A stretch of 36,629 bases of DNA from Isotricha intestinalis (lineage: Eukaryota > Ciliophora > Litostomatea > Vestibuliferida > Isotrichidae). Under the pieces are notes generated by a model that had not been told where the DNA came from, did no database searches, and saw only the letters and a list, made by a program, of their open reading frames with translations. The DNA lies in NCBI GenBank assembly GCA_023807065.1, contig JAJJLU010000498.1, positions 1 through 36,629 on the forward strand. Direction: 5' to 3'. Position numbers and translations under genes: made by a program. This document shows positions 13,301-23,200 of this stretch, in pieces (positions within the stretch are counted from its first letter, which is position 1; every line of letters begins with the position of its first letter).

Positions 13301-15758
13301 AGAGCCTTTAAAACAAGAAAAAGAAGATAAGAAAGAAGAAGAAGAAGAAGAAAAAAAAATAAAGAAAGAAGATAAAAAAGATGATGATATTAATACATAT
13401 CAAAATTATGTTAATTATTATAATACTTTTTATGAAAGTCAACATTCAATGAGTATGACTATGAATACTAAAACTAATGTTCATTCATATGGTTCTTCAC
13501 AAGCTAATTCTTCTAATTCTGATGTTTTTGGTTATTTATTAATGAAAACTGTGGGGAATAAAAGATCTGCTAATAAATTTGAAGCTTTTATTTATATTAT
13601 ATTTTTTTTTAATATTGGTTTAGTTTTATTTGGATTATGTTGTATTATTTATTTACAAACATATTCTAAAAACTCTTATAAATTATTAGATACTGTGGAT
13701 TTATATCATAATATGGTTTCTAAAATATTTAAAAGTACTATGATTTTTTTTTGCTTTTTTAAATATGAAACTGATTCTTCTGATACTAAATATTATGATT
13801 ATTTAGTTAATACATTAAAGATGTCTGAAGATTCTATTAAATATGATTCTTTGATTAAAAATTTTATTGAATATGATTCTAGTTTAACTTTAAATGATAT
13901 TATTCAATTTAATAATTATGCATATGATTATTTTTCAAATGATAAATATACGAAAAATATAAATTATTATTCTTATTTTGTTCATTTAGATCCTTCAGGT
14001 TCATATAATATAAAAAAGGAAAAATTGAAAAATATAATTGATTTATTTACTTTAACAATTAATCAAATTGCAAATGAACAAACAACTAAATTATTTTTAG
14101 AACCTAAATATTTGGAATATACATATAATGATAGTAATTCTTTAACTTACCCAAATTTAATGACTTTATCAAGAGTTAATTCATCAAGTTTAACAAAAGA
14201 TGATAAAATATATTTCACAGATTTAATTAATATATATCATCATTTATTTAATTATTTCAATTCTTATGTAATTAATTTCCAAGACATAGCGCAATTCCTG
14301 AATAAAACAAGTGATAAACACTTTAAAAGTTTACATAATACAAATAAAGTATTATTAATAATATTTTTAATATTTAACATATTATTTGTTTCAATATGTT
14401 TATCATCAATAATAATATATAGAAAAATATTAAAAACGGAATTTCAAAATTTATATGGTTTAAGTGAAGATAATATAACAAAGTTACAAGAAAAATTTCA
14501 ATATGTAAAAGAATTAATAAAAAGTGAACAAAGTCCAAGTAAAATATATACAAAAATTCGTAAAATGAGAGAAGAAATAGAACAAGCAAATTTAGAAGAT
14601 AAATTAAAAAAGAAAAGAAGAGAACAAAAAGAGAGTTTACAAAAGCAATTAAATAATAATAATAATATAAATTCTCAAAATAAAAATAATAATAATAATA
14701 ATAATAATAATTTAGATGATTCTCAATCAAATTTAACTTCAAATTCATTACCAAATTCAAGTGAATATTTACAATTTTCAGGAGCTGTTAAAGGATTATA
14801 TAGAAGTTCAACTTTAAGAGCAAAACAACAATTAAAAAAATTAAGTAAAGAAGCAAGAAAAGCAAAAGCAAGTCAAGATTTATTAAAAAGATTAAATTTT
14901 GATTTTGAAATGGTTAAAAATTTTATATTTTTCATTGTATTTATGGCTGTTTTTTATTTAATTATTGGAATTGTTGTTATTATTATATCTCAAACTAATT
15001 TTCATAAAGTTGAAATTTCACTAAGCTTTACTAGTAATGTAATGGAAAGATTTTATTCTTTATTTAATTTTTATTCTTCTGTAAAATTATCTATTATTTT
15101 TAATAAACAAAGTCCTTATACTTTATTTAATGGAGAATATAATCCTTTTTGTAAAAATTGTGTTTTAGGATTTTTATCACTTTATTCTCAAATTTCAAAT
15201 GAATTATCTAATATGGAAAATAATGAAAAAAATTTTTATAGTTTAGGAGAAATTGATTATTTATTAAAAGGAAATTCTATATGTTCTTCTTTATATTCTA
15301 ATTATACAAGCACTTTAAATTCTTATTTAACTAAAATTAATAGTAATTTAAGTAATCAATTAGTTGAAATTTGTGATAATATTCCTATTTTACAAAGTAA
15401 TGTTAATAATATTTTAACTTATATTATTGTTTATACCAGACAAATTTATTCTCTTTTTTTAACAAGTGATAAAAGCATTGAAGTGAGATTAATTTTATTA
15501 GTTGATAAATTTATTGAAAATGATATTATTATGACTATGTTTACAAATTTTTATTTTGAATATATTTTTCAAAATATTATTACTGGGTTAAATAAAAAAA
15601 TATCTAAGAAATATTATTCTTTTTGTTTAACTGTTTTTGTGATAAATATATTTATTGATTTACTTATGATTCTTTTTATTTGGTTTAAAATTTATTTCCA
15701 AATAATTAAATCTGTAGCCAATGTTCAACTTGTTACCGATTCTGTTTCAATAATTTAG
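10335..15758 (+). CDS. TmcB-like multi-pass PAS-domain membrane protein
   Basis: This 1807-residue protein has the layout of the large TmcB-like proteins common in ciliates. A cluster of membrane helices fills about residues 190-450 (for example IFIAIGIILLMTLLIFILFF). It is followed by a cysteine-rich stretch near 484 (CNMEECIICCEDIYNPD) and an alpha-helical region. A PAS-like domain lies around 714-835. Further hydrophobic segments are at about 1085-1110, 1338-1362, 1528-1551 and 1759-1790. Linkers include acidic runs near residue 90, a Glu/Lys-rich stretch near 1000 and poly-Asn near 1440 encoded by an AAT repeat. The family name comes from a Dictyostelium protein; sensory or signalling roles are suspected but the molecular function is not established. 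ATG at 10335 is in an A-rich context and the stop is TAG. Family membership is judged by architecture rather than by a decisive motif. No intron is needed. Confidence 0.75.
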   Translation: MDLQFDKRLVLAYSNFMKYIIPFALYNIILTIIENSTCIYTVDLMFSRDMILSELLSPLYFLSPHLYLDILNEQFPNQCDLIFNYNGTRDNEEEEEENENEIEEENSRIRNLKYNNITNFTYINNNSSNVIISLKNFSQTRNLEENEEKSIEAEVEEEEELRMYQRFSKNSHYYNIKFRGKILYTLDNSYCIYNSNLIFIAIGIILLMTLLIFILFFLNTRGDPNLGIKIASIIITNSINFIIRPLFIFISVVLVNRPIVYLYKGKYIKSEYQTKEAAYMVSSLLFLIYFVLVGYIYNSYINNTFCTESLPYDSFQSSLEVNLIIIKVFIGFKITYDKLMGINDFTVINLIVGLFIFLRGMNAFSSREKIVNHVYLKNSKALISIFCCIYITLKLMNQYVNYLQTYSGITMTLELTLIIVLIGVLIFLFSEGEEFTFRDKDEFLDESMKFIYYITRTFPTDNLISFREKKKEREDFIDSVIIGHKMKCNMEECIICCEDIYNPDLKTLCLILYQQFLLNEKEYKEKDEGLTLIIKLMYLKIIDEEKIHRLAYTILKNLKNKNLGFETTLKISYIYQKNLDELNTDLKGLLKIKYGEVNDDLLMCIKNFEEILGFIKTRTEKVELVTNKTNSLGQMYNTLLSDLHFLKKNKRTYFDTPNFLQIICIVKLLFPRPLDNELIESLDYNFIDFLEYVDREFAENISFLLKYDFNNKSWRIKKIPKKFIDMTNYKISELLDQSLEKIFPKILAKSRIKKLENEIILSNMSDTKLEFKTVICDKETNARYVKFIIDIIPHLEDNYLLYMYCHFHKRQLIIIDEYGNFINGSDVLYEKVGINAEIVAASKGRINMFTMFNLDKKQKLEDVKIVSIANEGVLEATKNLFLLENNNNLNSDKAKNTAAPSFLNSFIKNEVNGQFKKDKSVVFLHLFSKEVINDTKYYIYNIKISNPEDKKKHQKENENSNISNEEKVKSHTMTVKHLTTDYSNSSEEKEPLKQEKEDKKEEEEEEKKIKKEDKKDDDINTYQNYVNYYNTFYESQHSMSMTMNTKTNVHSYGSSQANSSNSDVFGYLLMKTVGNKRSANKFEAFIYIIFFFNIGLVLFGLCCIIYLQTYSKNSYKLLDTVDLYHNMVSKIFKSTMIFFCFFKYETDSSDTKYYDYLVNTLKMSEDSIKYDSLIKNFIEYDSSLTLNDIIQFNNYAYDYFSNDKYTKNINYYSYFVHLDPSGSYNIKKEKLKNIIDLFTLTINQIANEQTTKLFLEPKYLEYTYNDSNSLTYPNLMTLSRVNSSSLTKDDKIYFTDLINIYHHLFNYFNSYVINFQDIAQFLNKTSDKHFKSLHNTNKVLLIIFLIFNILFVSICLSSIIIYRKILKTEFQNLYGLSEDNITKLQEKFQYVKELIKSEQSPSKIYTKIRKMREEIEQANLEDKLKKKRREQKESLQKQLNNNNNINSQNKNNNNNNNNNLDDSQSNLTSNSLPNSSEYLQFSGAVKGLYRSSTLRAKQQLKKLSKEARKAKASQDLLKRLNFDFEMVKNFIFFIVFMAVFYLIIGIVVIIISQTNFHKVEISLSFTSNVMERFYSLFNFYSSVKLSIIFNKQSPYTLFNGEYNPFCKNCVLGFLSLYSQISNELSNMENNEKNFYSLGEIDYLLKGNSICSSLYSNYTSTLNSYLTKINSNLSNQLVEICDNIPILQSNVNNILTYIIVYTRQIYSLFLTSDKSIEVRLILLVDKFIENDIIMTMFTNFYFEYIFQNIITGLNKKISKKYYSFCLTVFVINIFIDLLMILFIWFKIYFQIIKSVANVQLVTDSVSII

Positions 15759-16041
15759 TTATTTTATTTTATACTTATATATGAATTTTGAATATATTTT
15801 TGCATTGGGAATATATATTGACATATATAATTTAAATAAGATTTATTTTATTTCAATAAATTATGTACATATAAAATAAATAAAACAATATAATTAAAAA
15901 AATATAATATAAAATTTCTCTTTTTTTATTAGAAAAATTTAGTAAAAGAGTGGATTTAAATAAAATAAATTTTTTGTTTTTTTTTAACGAAAAAATAAAA
16001 TAAAAAAATTCAAAAAAAATAAAAATAAAAAAACTAAATAA

Positions 16042-16998
16042 ATGTTAGAAGAGTGTGACATAACAGGAGAACAAATATCAAATAATATCCAAAACAAATC
16101 TCCCTCAAAGCAAATGTACTCATTTTCAAAAGCCCAACGTTTCCCATTAAATCATTCTTCAAATTTGTATCATTTTTATAATTTACCTCCATTAAAAAGT
16201 CAAAGAAGTACATCAATGGGATATGGTAAAAAAAGTGATTTTACAAAAGGTAAAAATTTAAATCTTCCTTTTTATAACATCCAAAGATTATTTGAATATA
16301 ATAATGGTTCTCCAAATTATAGTTTTGGTTCTGTTTTAACTTCAAGAGTAATCGAAAAATCTCCTGGTCCTGGAAATTATGATATTATTAAACCAATTGG
16401 ATTTAATTCTCCTAAATTTTCATTAGGAAATAAAATACATAATATTATTTCTAAGGAAAATTTCCCTGGTCCTGGATCTTATAAAAATTTACTTAAATTA
16501 AATTTAAGTGGGAAATATCCTTTAAGTAAAATTAAAAATAGTTTAATGAGTGGATGGTCTCTTAGTAAAAGTATTAGAATACAAAATTATAATAATGATG
16601 TTCCTGCTCCTAATTCTTATAGAATTGATAATTTATTTAGTTCAAATGGGAAAATATATAATAGTAAATATAAAAGTTATCCTGGGAAAAGTATGTTAAG
16701 TAGACATGGAGATTTTTATCAAATCAATCAAAATCCTGGTCCTGGAAGTTATGAAATTTTTTCAGAATTTGGAATTTATAAAAAAAAATTTAAATTAAAT
16801 AATTCTAAGTCATTTAAAAGCAAGAGTCAAGAAAATTTAAATTATTTAGAAAAAAAAGAAAAAGATAGTAAAAATAATTTTGAAAATGAAAGTAATAATA
16901 AAAGTGAAATTGAAAGTTATCGTTTTAAGAAAAATAATGTTTCAAATACAAATAATAATGATAAAAAGAATAATTATGAGGAAAATAAAAAGAATTAA
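16042..16998 (+). CDS. SHIPPO/STPGR-repeat axonemal protein (ODF3-like)
   Basis: This 318-residue basic protein contains repeated Pro-Gly motifs typical of the sperm-tail PG-rich repeat (SHIPPO) family: SPGPGNYD near residue 106, FPGPGSYK near 142, the degenerate VPAPNSYR near 188, and NPGPGSYE near 232. Repeats are spaced by 35-50 residues with aromatic/SFG-type cores (YSFGSVL, PKFSLGN). Members of this family bind or line axonemal and other stable microtubules, fitting a ciliated cell. The last ~60 residues are Lys/Asn/Glu-rich and probably disordered. ATG at 16042 follows an A-rich leader and the stop is TAA. It lies 283 bases after the TmcB-like gene on the same strand; separate transcription is assumed. 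Confidence 0.8.
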   Translation: MLEECDITGEQISNNIQNKSPSKQMYSFSKAQRFPLNHSSNLYHFYNLPPLKSQRSTSMGYGKKSDFTKGKNLNLPFYNIQRLFEYNNGSPNYSFGSVLTSRVIEKSPGPGNYDIIKPIGFNSPKFSLGNKIHNIISKENFPGPGSYKNLLKLNLSGKYPLSKIKNSLMSGWSLSKSIRIQNYNNDVPAPNSYRIDNLFSSNGKIYNSKYKSYPGKSMLSRHGDFYQINQNPGPGSYEIFSEFGIYKKKFKLNNSKSFKSKSQENLNYLEKKEKDSKNNFENESNNKSEIESYRFKKNNVSNTNNNDKKNNYEENKKN

Positions 16999-17624
16999 GG
17001 AAAGGATTAAAGGTAAAAATTTTATAGGGTTTTTAAAGTGTAGATTATTTGTAATTATAATTTTTTTTAGAATATTAAATTTAATGATCTTCTAAAATTT
17101 AAATTTTAATTTATGAAATTGTTTTTTCAAATAATTAGACAAATATTTATATATATTTATAATTTTAAAAAATATCTGAAAAATATTTTAACAATTAAAA
17201 TCTATAAAAAAAAATAAAAATGTATGATATAAATTCATTCATAGGATTAATCCTTTTTTTAAAAATTGATGCATTATTTTTCTTCATTCTCTACATTTCA
17301 TTCTTTTTTTTATATTTAAATATAAATTTAAAATATTATATTAGATTTATTTTTAACAATTATTTGAAATTATATAAACTTTTAAGAGAAAAATTATCAA
17401 TATATAACAATAGAGATATTGTTTAAACAATGAAAAATTCTTTTATTCAAAATAGTGGGTTCCCATTTTTTGTCTCTTTATTTTTAACTAATTCTTTATA
17501 AAAATTATATTTTGTATTTTATTTTTAAATATAATTCTCTCAAAAATTAATCGATAAATAATAATATGATATTTAATTTCTTTTTGAAAAAATTTAAAAT
17601 TTAAATTAATATTTAAATTTTTTC
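16999..17624. other. Intergenic region, no supported gene
   Basis: This 626-base AT-rich gap lies between the SHIPPO gene and the next plus-strand gene. It contains a 68-codon ATG-started open frame at 17220-17426, whose product would be almost all Phe, Ile, Leu, Tyr and Asn. That is what random AT-rich DNA gives, so I do not call it. No other structure was seen. Confidence 0.55.
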
Positions 17625-18836
17625 ATGAAAAATGAAGAAAATGAAAATACATTTAGACTGAAAATAAGCAAATTTACTAATCATTCATTATTTAAAAAAA
17701 TAAAAGAACCACAAATATATATAAAATCAAAGCCAAGAATTCGTTCATTAAACTCAGCTTTAAAATACAGGAAAAAAAGGATAGAAGAATTATTTGACAA
17801 AACTAAAATTCAAAATTTAGAAGATTTAATAACTTTTGAAGATAACTTCAAAAAAAAGAATTATCATAAAATAAACAGAAAAAATATTCATAAAAACATT
17901 AATTCAAAAAATGAAATAAAGAAAATAGAATTCATTGATAAAAAAACTTATTCTTTAAAAATAAAAAAACCAAAAAAATTAATATCATTTAGTAATGATA
18001 GAATGAGTAATAAAAGTACAAATCAAACAAATTTATCTTTTAAAACAAATTTAAACACAACAACAGAGAAAACAAATACAATAAATAATACATATAACAC
18101 AAATAATACTTCTAATATATTAATTACAAATCAAAAAGAACATTCAAATGAAAAAATAAAAATAAACCCTTTTAAAACTTTTGAAAAAAATTCACCTTTA
18201 AATGAAAAAAAAAAATTAAAAAATCATAAAACAAGAAATATAAGATTATATTATGGAGAATATTATACTGAAAACAATAATAAAAATAATAATATTGAAT
18301 CATTAAATAAAATTGATTTTAATTCAATTGATTTAACTAAAAATTATAATAGTCAAAATTATTTTAATTCAAATAAAAGTTTAGATAAAAGTAAATTAAC
18401 TGAAATTTTCGTAAAGAAAAGAAAAAGTATAGATCAAATAATATTAGATATAGAAGAAAAGAATTTAAATACTAAAGTTAAATTAAAAGAGATTTTAAAA
18501 GATTGGCATTTTTTTCCTGTTCTAAGTAATTCTTTTAAAAATGATATTAGTGATATTATTGATAAAAAAATTGAAATTAAAAGAAATGGAAGATATGAAA
18601 TTAGGAAAATACATCAAAATGAAATGTTTAAAAAGATTTATGAAAAATATTGGGATTATAATATAAAAAATCCTAAATATGAAAGTTTGAAAGAAAAAGA
18701 AAAATGTGATTTAAAGAATATTAAATTAAAAATTAGAGAAGAGTTATTAAAAGCTGAAAAAATGAAATTGAATATTAAATTGAAAAATCATTCGGTTTTA
18801 AATGGAAATTTATTTAGAAGAAATTCACATTGTTAA
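17625..18836 (+). CDS. Basic hypothetical protein, no known domain
   Basis: This 403-residue protein is very rich in Lys, Asn and Ile, with no signal peptide or membrane segment. The middle (about 125-235) is low-complexity Asn/Thr/Ser. The first 75 residues (PRIRSLNSALKYRKKRIEEL) and the last ~130 residues (KEILKDWHFFPVLSNSFKND, later KKIYEKYWDYNIKNPKYE and an amphipathic Lys/Glu helix) are of normal complexity and are the parts most likely to be folded or conserved. I do not recognise a family. ATG at 17625, stop TAA, no intron needed. The codon composition and length argue that it is real. Confidence 0.7.
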   Translation: MKNEENENTFRLKISKFTNHSLFKKIKEPQIYIKSKPRIRSLNSALKYRKKRIEELFDKTKIQNLEDLITFEDNFKKKNYHKINRKNIHKNINSKNEIKKIEFIDKKTYSLKIKKPKKLISFSNDRMSNKSTNQTNLSFKTNLNTTTEKTNTINNTYNTNNTSNILITNQKEHSNEKIKINPFKTFEKNSPLNEKKKLKNHKTRNIRLYYGEYYTENNNKNNNIESLNKIDFNSIDLTKNYNSQNYFNSNKSLDKSKLTEIFVKKRKSIDQIILDIEEKNLNTKVKLKEILKDWHFFPVLSNSFKNDISDIIDKKIEIKRNGRYEIRKIHQNEMFKKIYEKYWDYNIKNPKYESLKEKEKCDLKNIKLKIREELLKAEKMKLNIKLKNHSVLNGNLFRRNSHC

Positions 18837-20255
18837 ATCATTTTTTTGTTTATTTTTTAAAGTATTTAGGTAATTATTTTTTATTATATAAATAGAGATA
18901 TTATTACATTTAAAAAAATAATTAAATATAATTAAAGTCTTAACTAAATTCTTATGATTTTCAAAAAATTATTAAAAAAAAAAAAGTAAAATAAAATTAA
19001 AGAAATATTAAGGATTTGAAAGGATAACAATAATAGTTTTTTCAAAAAATATTGAATAATACCAATAATTTTATTTAAAAAATAAAAACATTATTATAAT
19101 TAAAATAAAATAATTAATAAATAATGATTTATATTTTTTTAAAAAATTCTATAAAAAAACCCAAAATATTTGTAAAATGATTTGAAATTTAAAGTATATA
19201 TATTATATGAACCAATTTAATGTAAATCCTATTGTTTTTATAAATAATATATTTTACAATCTAATAAAAAAATTAAAAATATGTCTATTTAAATATAAAA
19301 CAGAATATTAAGTTAAGAGATTTGTAAATAATATTATGTCAATATTAAAAATTATCTGTGGCAATGGTTGTGATAAATAAATTCCTTATTTAGAAATACA
19401 AAAACAATATGAAGAATATAGTTCAAAATTAATTTTAAAGAAAAACATATATTAAATATTATTTTATATTAATCGCTTGGCTGTTCAAAAGTTAATTACA
19501 TTAATTGATAATTATACTTGTTTTAACTACAAGGAATTCTCCTTCTGTTATTTTTACTACTTTTGTTTTTTGGTTTATGTTATTTTATTAGGGATTTTTT
19601 AATTTTTTTGTAAGATTAATTATTAAAATATTAATTATAATATTTACTTTAGATATTAACCAACTTTTTCTTTTTGATAATTTTTGCTTTTTTATCGAAT
19701 TATCATACATTATTGTATGATATTCTTTTATTACTTTATTAAATTTGCTTTAAAAAATGATACTGTATTATCCTTTTTATATTTTCCTTTTTTTCTTTTT
19801 CATTTATATTATTTTTATTTCTTTTCTAATTAATTAATAAGAATACTTTTTGTTATTTTGAATTATTTGTAATTGTTGTTGGAAAAAATTTTGAGAAATG
19901 CTTACAACTTTTTCTAATAATAAGTAAATAAGGATTAAATAAAAGCGAAAGTTGTTTTTCTCTTTTTATTATTATTTTTATATATTTGTTCTGAAAAATT
20001 TTTTCATTATTGGAAAAATAAAATATTTATAAAAAAATATTATTTAAAATCTTGATAAATTTTAATAATAGTCATTTTTATTTATCACAAAGAGAATTAT
20101 TATATTTACAATAAACATAATTCTCACAAACTAAATTGTTTTATTCCTGATTCTTTTGTCAAATATTTATAATAATATTATTATTTTCTCACAAAAAAAA
20201 AAAACACATTTAAATTTATTTTTATTAAATAAAAAATTAAAAAAATTGAATTTGA
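18837..20255. other. Gene-poor 1.4-kb stretch with tiny coding-like remnants
   Basis: No intact gene is visible. Two coding-like scraps stand out from the A/T background. The first is a plus-strand one at 19336-19452, starting with ATG and encoding CGNGCDK, then a TAA at 19378 and 24 more open codons (PYLEIQKQYEEY). The second is a minus-strand stretch of about 27 open codons near 19512-19590 (TEGEFLVVKTSIII). There is also a 9-base inverted repeat at 19701-19722. The final ~200 bases before 20256 presumably hold the promoter of the P4-ATPase gene. Confidence 0.5.
19701..19722. repeat. Perfect 9-base inverted repeat (hairpin)
   Basis: TATCATACA and TGTATGATA are perfectly complementary around a TTAT loop, giving a 9-base-pair stem with a four-base loop. 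It stands in a gene-free region about 535 bases upstream of the P4-ATPase ATG. It could be a palindromic protein-binding site or a chance hairpin; no transcript is evident. Confidence 0.5.
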
Positions 20256-23200
20256 ATGAGTATAAAAGATATATTCAATTCAAATAATAATAACAAATTA
20301 AAAGAATCATTATTAAATTTAACATCAAATTCAGAATCTCATAATTCTTCTAAAATATTTTCAAAATCATTTGAATATAATATAGAAATAAATTTTACAA
20401 AATATAAACTAAATCAAAACGAAAATAATATAGAAACAAATAGAATATCAACATCAAAATATACAAAATTAAATGCCATACCAAAAATATTATTAGAGCA
20501 ATTTTCAAAAATGGCAAACGTATATTTTTTAATAATAGCTTTATTACAAATGATAAAAGAAATATCCAATGCTGATGGAAAACCAGTAATTTTACTTCCT
20601 TTAAGTGTAGTAGTTTTAATAAATGGAATAAAAGACTTTTATGAAGATTGGAAAAGAAAAAAAAGTGATGATGAAGAAAATTCTAAATTAACTTATATAT
20701 ATAATCCTTTAAATAAATGCTTTGATAAAAAACAATGGAAAGATATTAAATTAGGAGATATTATTAAAATATATGATAATGAATTTTTTCCTTGTGATTG
20801 TTTAATTATTTCTACAAGTGAAAATAATGGAATTTGTTATATAGAAACTAAGAGTATTGATGGAGAAACAAATTTAAAATTTAAAAAAGGAAATGTAAAA
20901 ATAATAACTGAATTTAATAAAGAAGGAAATAATAATAATAAATTAACTGATGAAGATAGATTAAAAAGATTTGATGGTTGTATTATTCAATGTGAAAAAC
21001 CTAATGAATTTATTTATGAATTTAATGGGAAATTTATATTTAATTTATTAAATGAAAATCCTACTTTTTTAGATTATGAAAATTTTCTTTTAAGAGGTTG
21101 TTCCTTAAAACAAACTAAATTTATTTATGCTTTTGTTATTTATATTGGTCATGAATCTAAAATAATGAAAAATTCTCCTGTTTTAAAAGATAAAGTTTCT
21201 AAAGTTGAAAAAATAATGAATCATCAAATTTTAGTTGTTTTTATTATTCAAGTTTTTATTAGTTTAATAAGTTCAATAATTGGTATTATTCAATTAAGAA
21301 ATATAAACTTATCATATTTATTTGGAGAAAAAGAAAAATATAATGAACAAAGTTTTTCTTTTTCAAATTTAATAACAAGATGTGGGACATGGATAGTTTT
21401 ATTAAATAATATTGTTCCAATTTCACTTCTTGTAACTTTAGAAATGATTAAATATATTCAAGGAATGTTTATTTCTTGGGATATTTATATGTATGATAAA
21501 GAGACTAAAACTTGTCCTGTTATTCAAACTTCTACTTTAAATGAAGAATTAGGACAAGTTAAATTTATTTTTAGTGATAAAACTGGAACTTTAACTAAAA
21601 ATTATATGGAATTTAAAGGAATGTCAATTGGAGGTAAAATTTATGGTTTGGATGATGAAGATAAATACTTAGAAATTAATAATGATAGTTTAAATGAAAA
21701 TTATTATAATAATAATAATGATAATTTAAATGAAAATAATTATAATAATAATAAAGAAAAAAAATTAGAATTAAAAGATAATTATGGTGTAGTGACAAAT
21801 TTTAATTTTAAAAGTTTAGAATTTGAAAGAGATTTTAAAAGTAAGGAATCATCTAATTTTTCAACAATAAATTTATTTTTTTTAACATTATCAATTTGTC
21901 ACAGTGTAATAACAGATCAAAATTCTTTACCAAAAATAATATATAAATCATCATCACCTGATGAAACAGCAATGGTAAATTGTGCAAGATATTTTGGATA
22001 TATATTTAGTGGAAGAGACATTTTTAATAATTTATATTTAAAAGATAAAAATGGAAATGAAACTCAATATAAAATATTAAATATATTAGAATATACAAGT
22101 GAAAGAAAAAAAATGAGTGTTATTGTTGAATGTCCTGATAAAAAAATTAGATTATTTTCAAAAGGAGCTGATAGTGTTATTAGTGAATTAATAACTGAAA
22201 ATGAATCTTTAATAGAAAAGACAAATAATCATTTAATTAAATTTGCTAAAAAAGGTTTAAGAACTTTAATGATTGCATATAGAGAAATATCAAATGAAGA
22301 ATATTTAATATTTGAAAGAGAATATCAAAATGCTTTAAATAATCCAAGTCAAAGAAATACATTATTAAAAAAAGCTTATTCATTTATTGAAAGGAATTAT
22401 ATATTATTAGGAGCAACAGCAATAGAAGATAAATTACAAGATAATGTTTCTGAAGTTTTATTTTCTTTTATAGGAGCTGGAATAAAAATTTGGGTTTTAA
22501 CAGGAGATAATATGGACACTGCAAAATCAATTGCATATAGTTGTAAATTAATAACACATGATTTTATTATATTAGAATTTCCAGAAAAATCAAAATTAGA
22601 AAATATAACATTAAAACTTAAAGAATTTTCAAAAATTTTTTATGAAAATACTATAATAAAAAATAATACAAAATATGAAATGGACAATATAGAAATTCCA
22701 AATAGGAAAAAATATGCTTTGATAATAAGTCAAAATGAATTAAACAAGATAACTTCAGATAAACATTTATTAGATTTATTTTATTCAATATCAATAAGAT
22801 GTAATTCAGTATTATGTTGTAGAGTGACTCCAAAGCAGAAATCAGAAATGGTTAAATTAATAAGAAATCGTCAACCAAATACAACAACATTATCAATAGG
22901 TGATGGAGCTAATGATGTAAATATGATAACAAGTGCAAATATAGGAATTGGTATTATAGGTGTTGAAGGAAGACAAGCTATGAGAGCTTCTGATTATGCT
23001 ATTAGTCAATTTAAATATTTAAAAAGATTATTATTTGTTCATGGTAGAGAAAGTTATAGAAAAAATTCTTTTGTTGTTTGTTATAATTTTTATAAAAATT
23101 TTCTTTTTGTTTTACCTCATTTTTGGTTTGGTTTCTTAAATTATTTCTCAGGAAATTATTTATATGATCCTTGGATATATCAATTTTTTAATATAATATT

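Noticed and set aside
14374..14760. 128-codon minus-strand open frame with a Tyr run
   Set aside because: It is antisense to the poly-Asn and Lys-rich part of the TmcB-like gene.
17220..17426. 68-codon ATG-started open frame, hydrophobic product
   Set aside because: The composition is that of random AT-rich DNA (Phe, Ile, Leu, Tyr, Asn), with no domain and no coding-like codon pattern.
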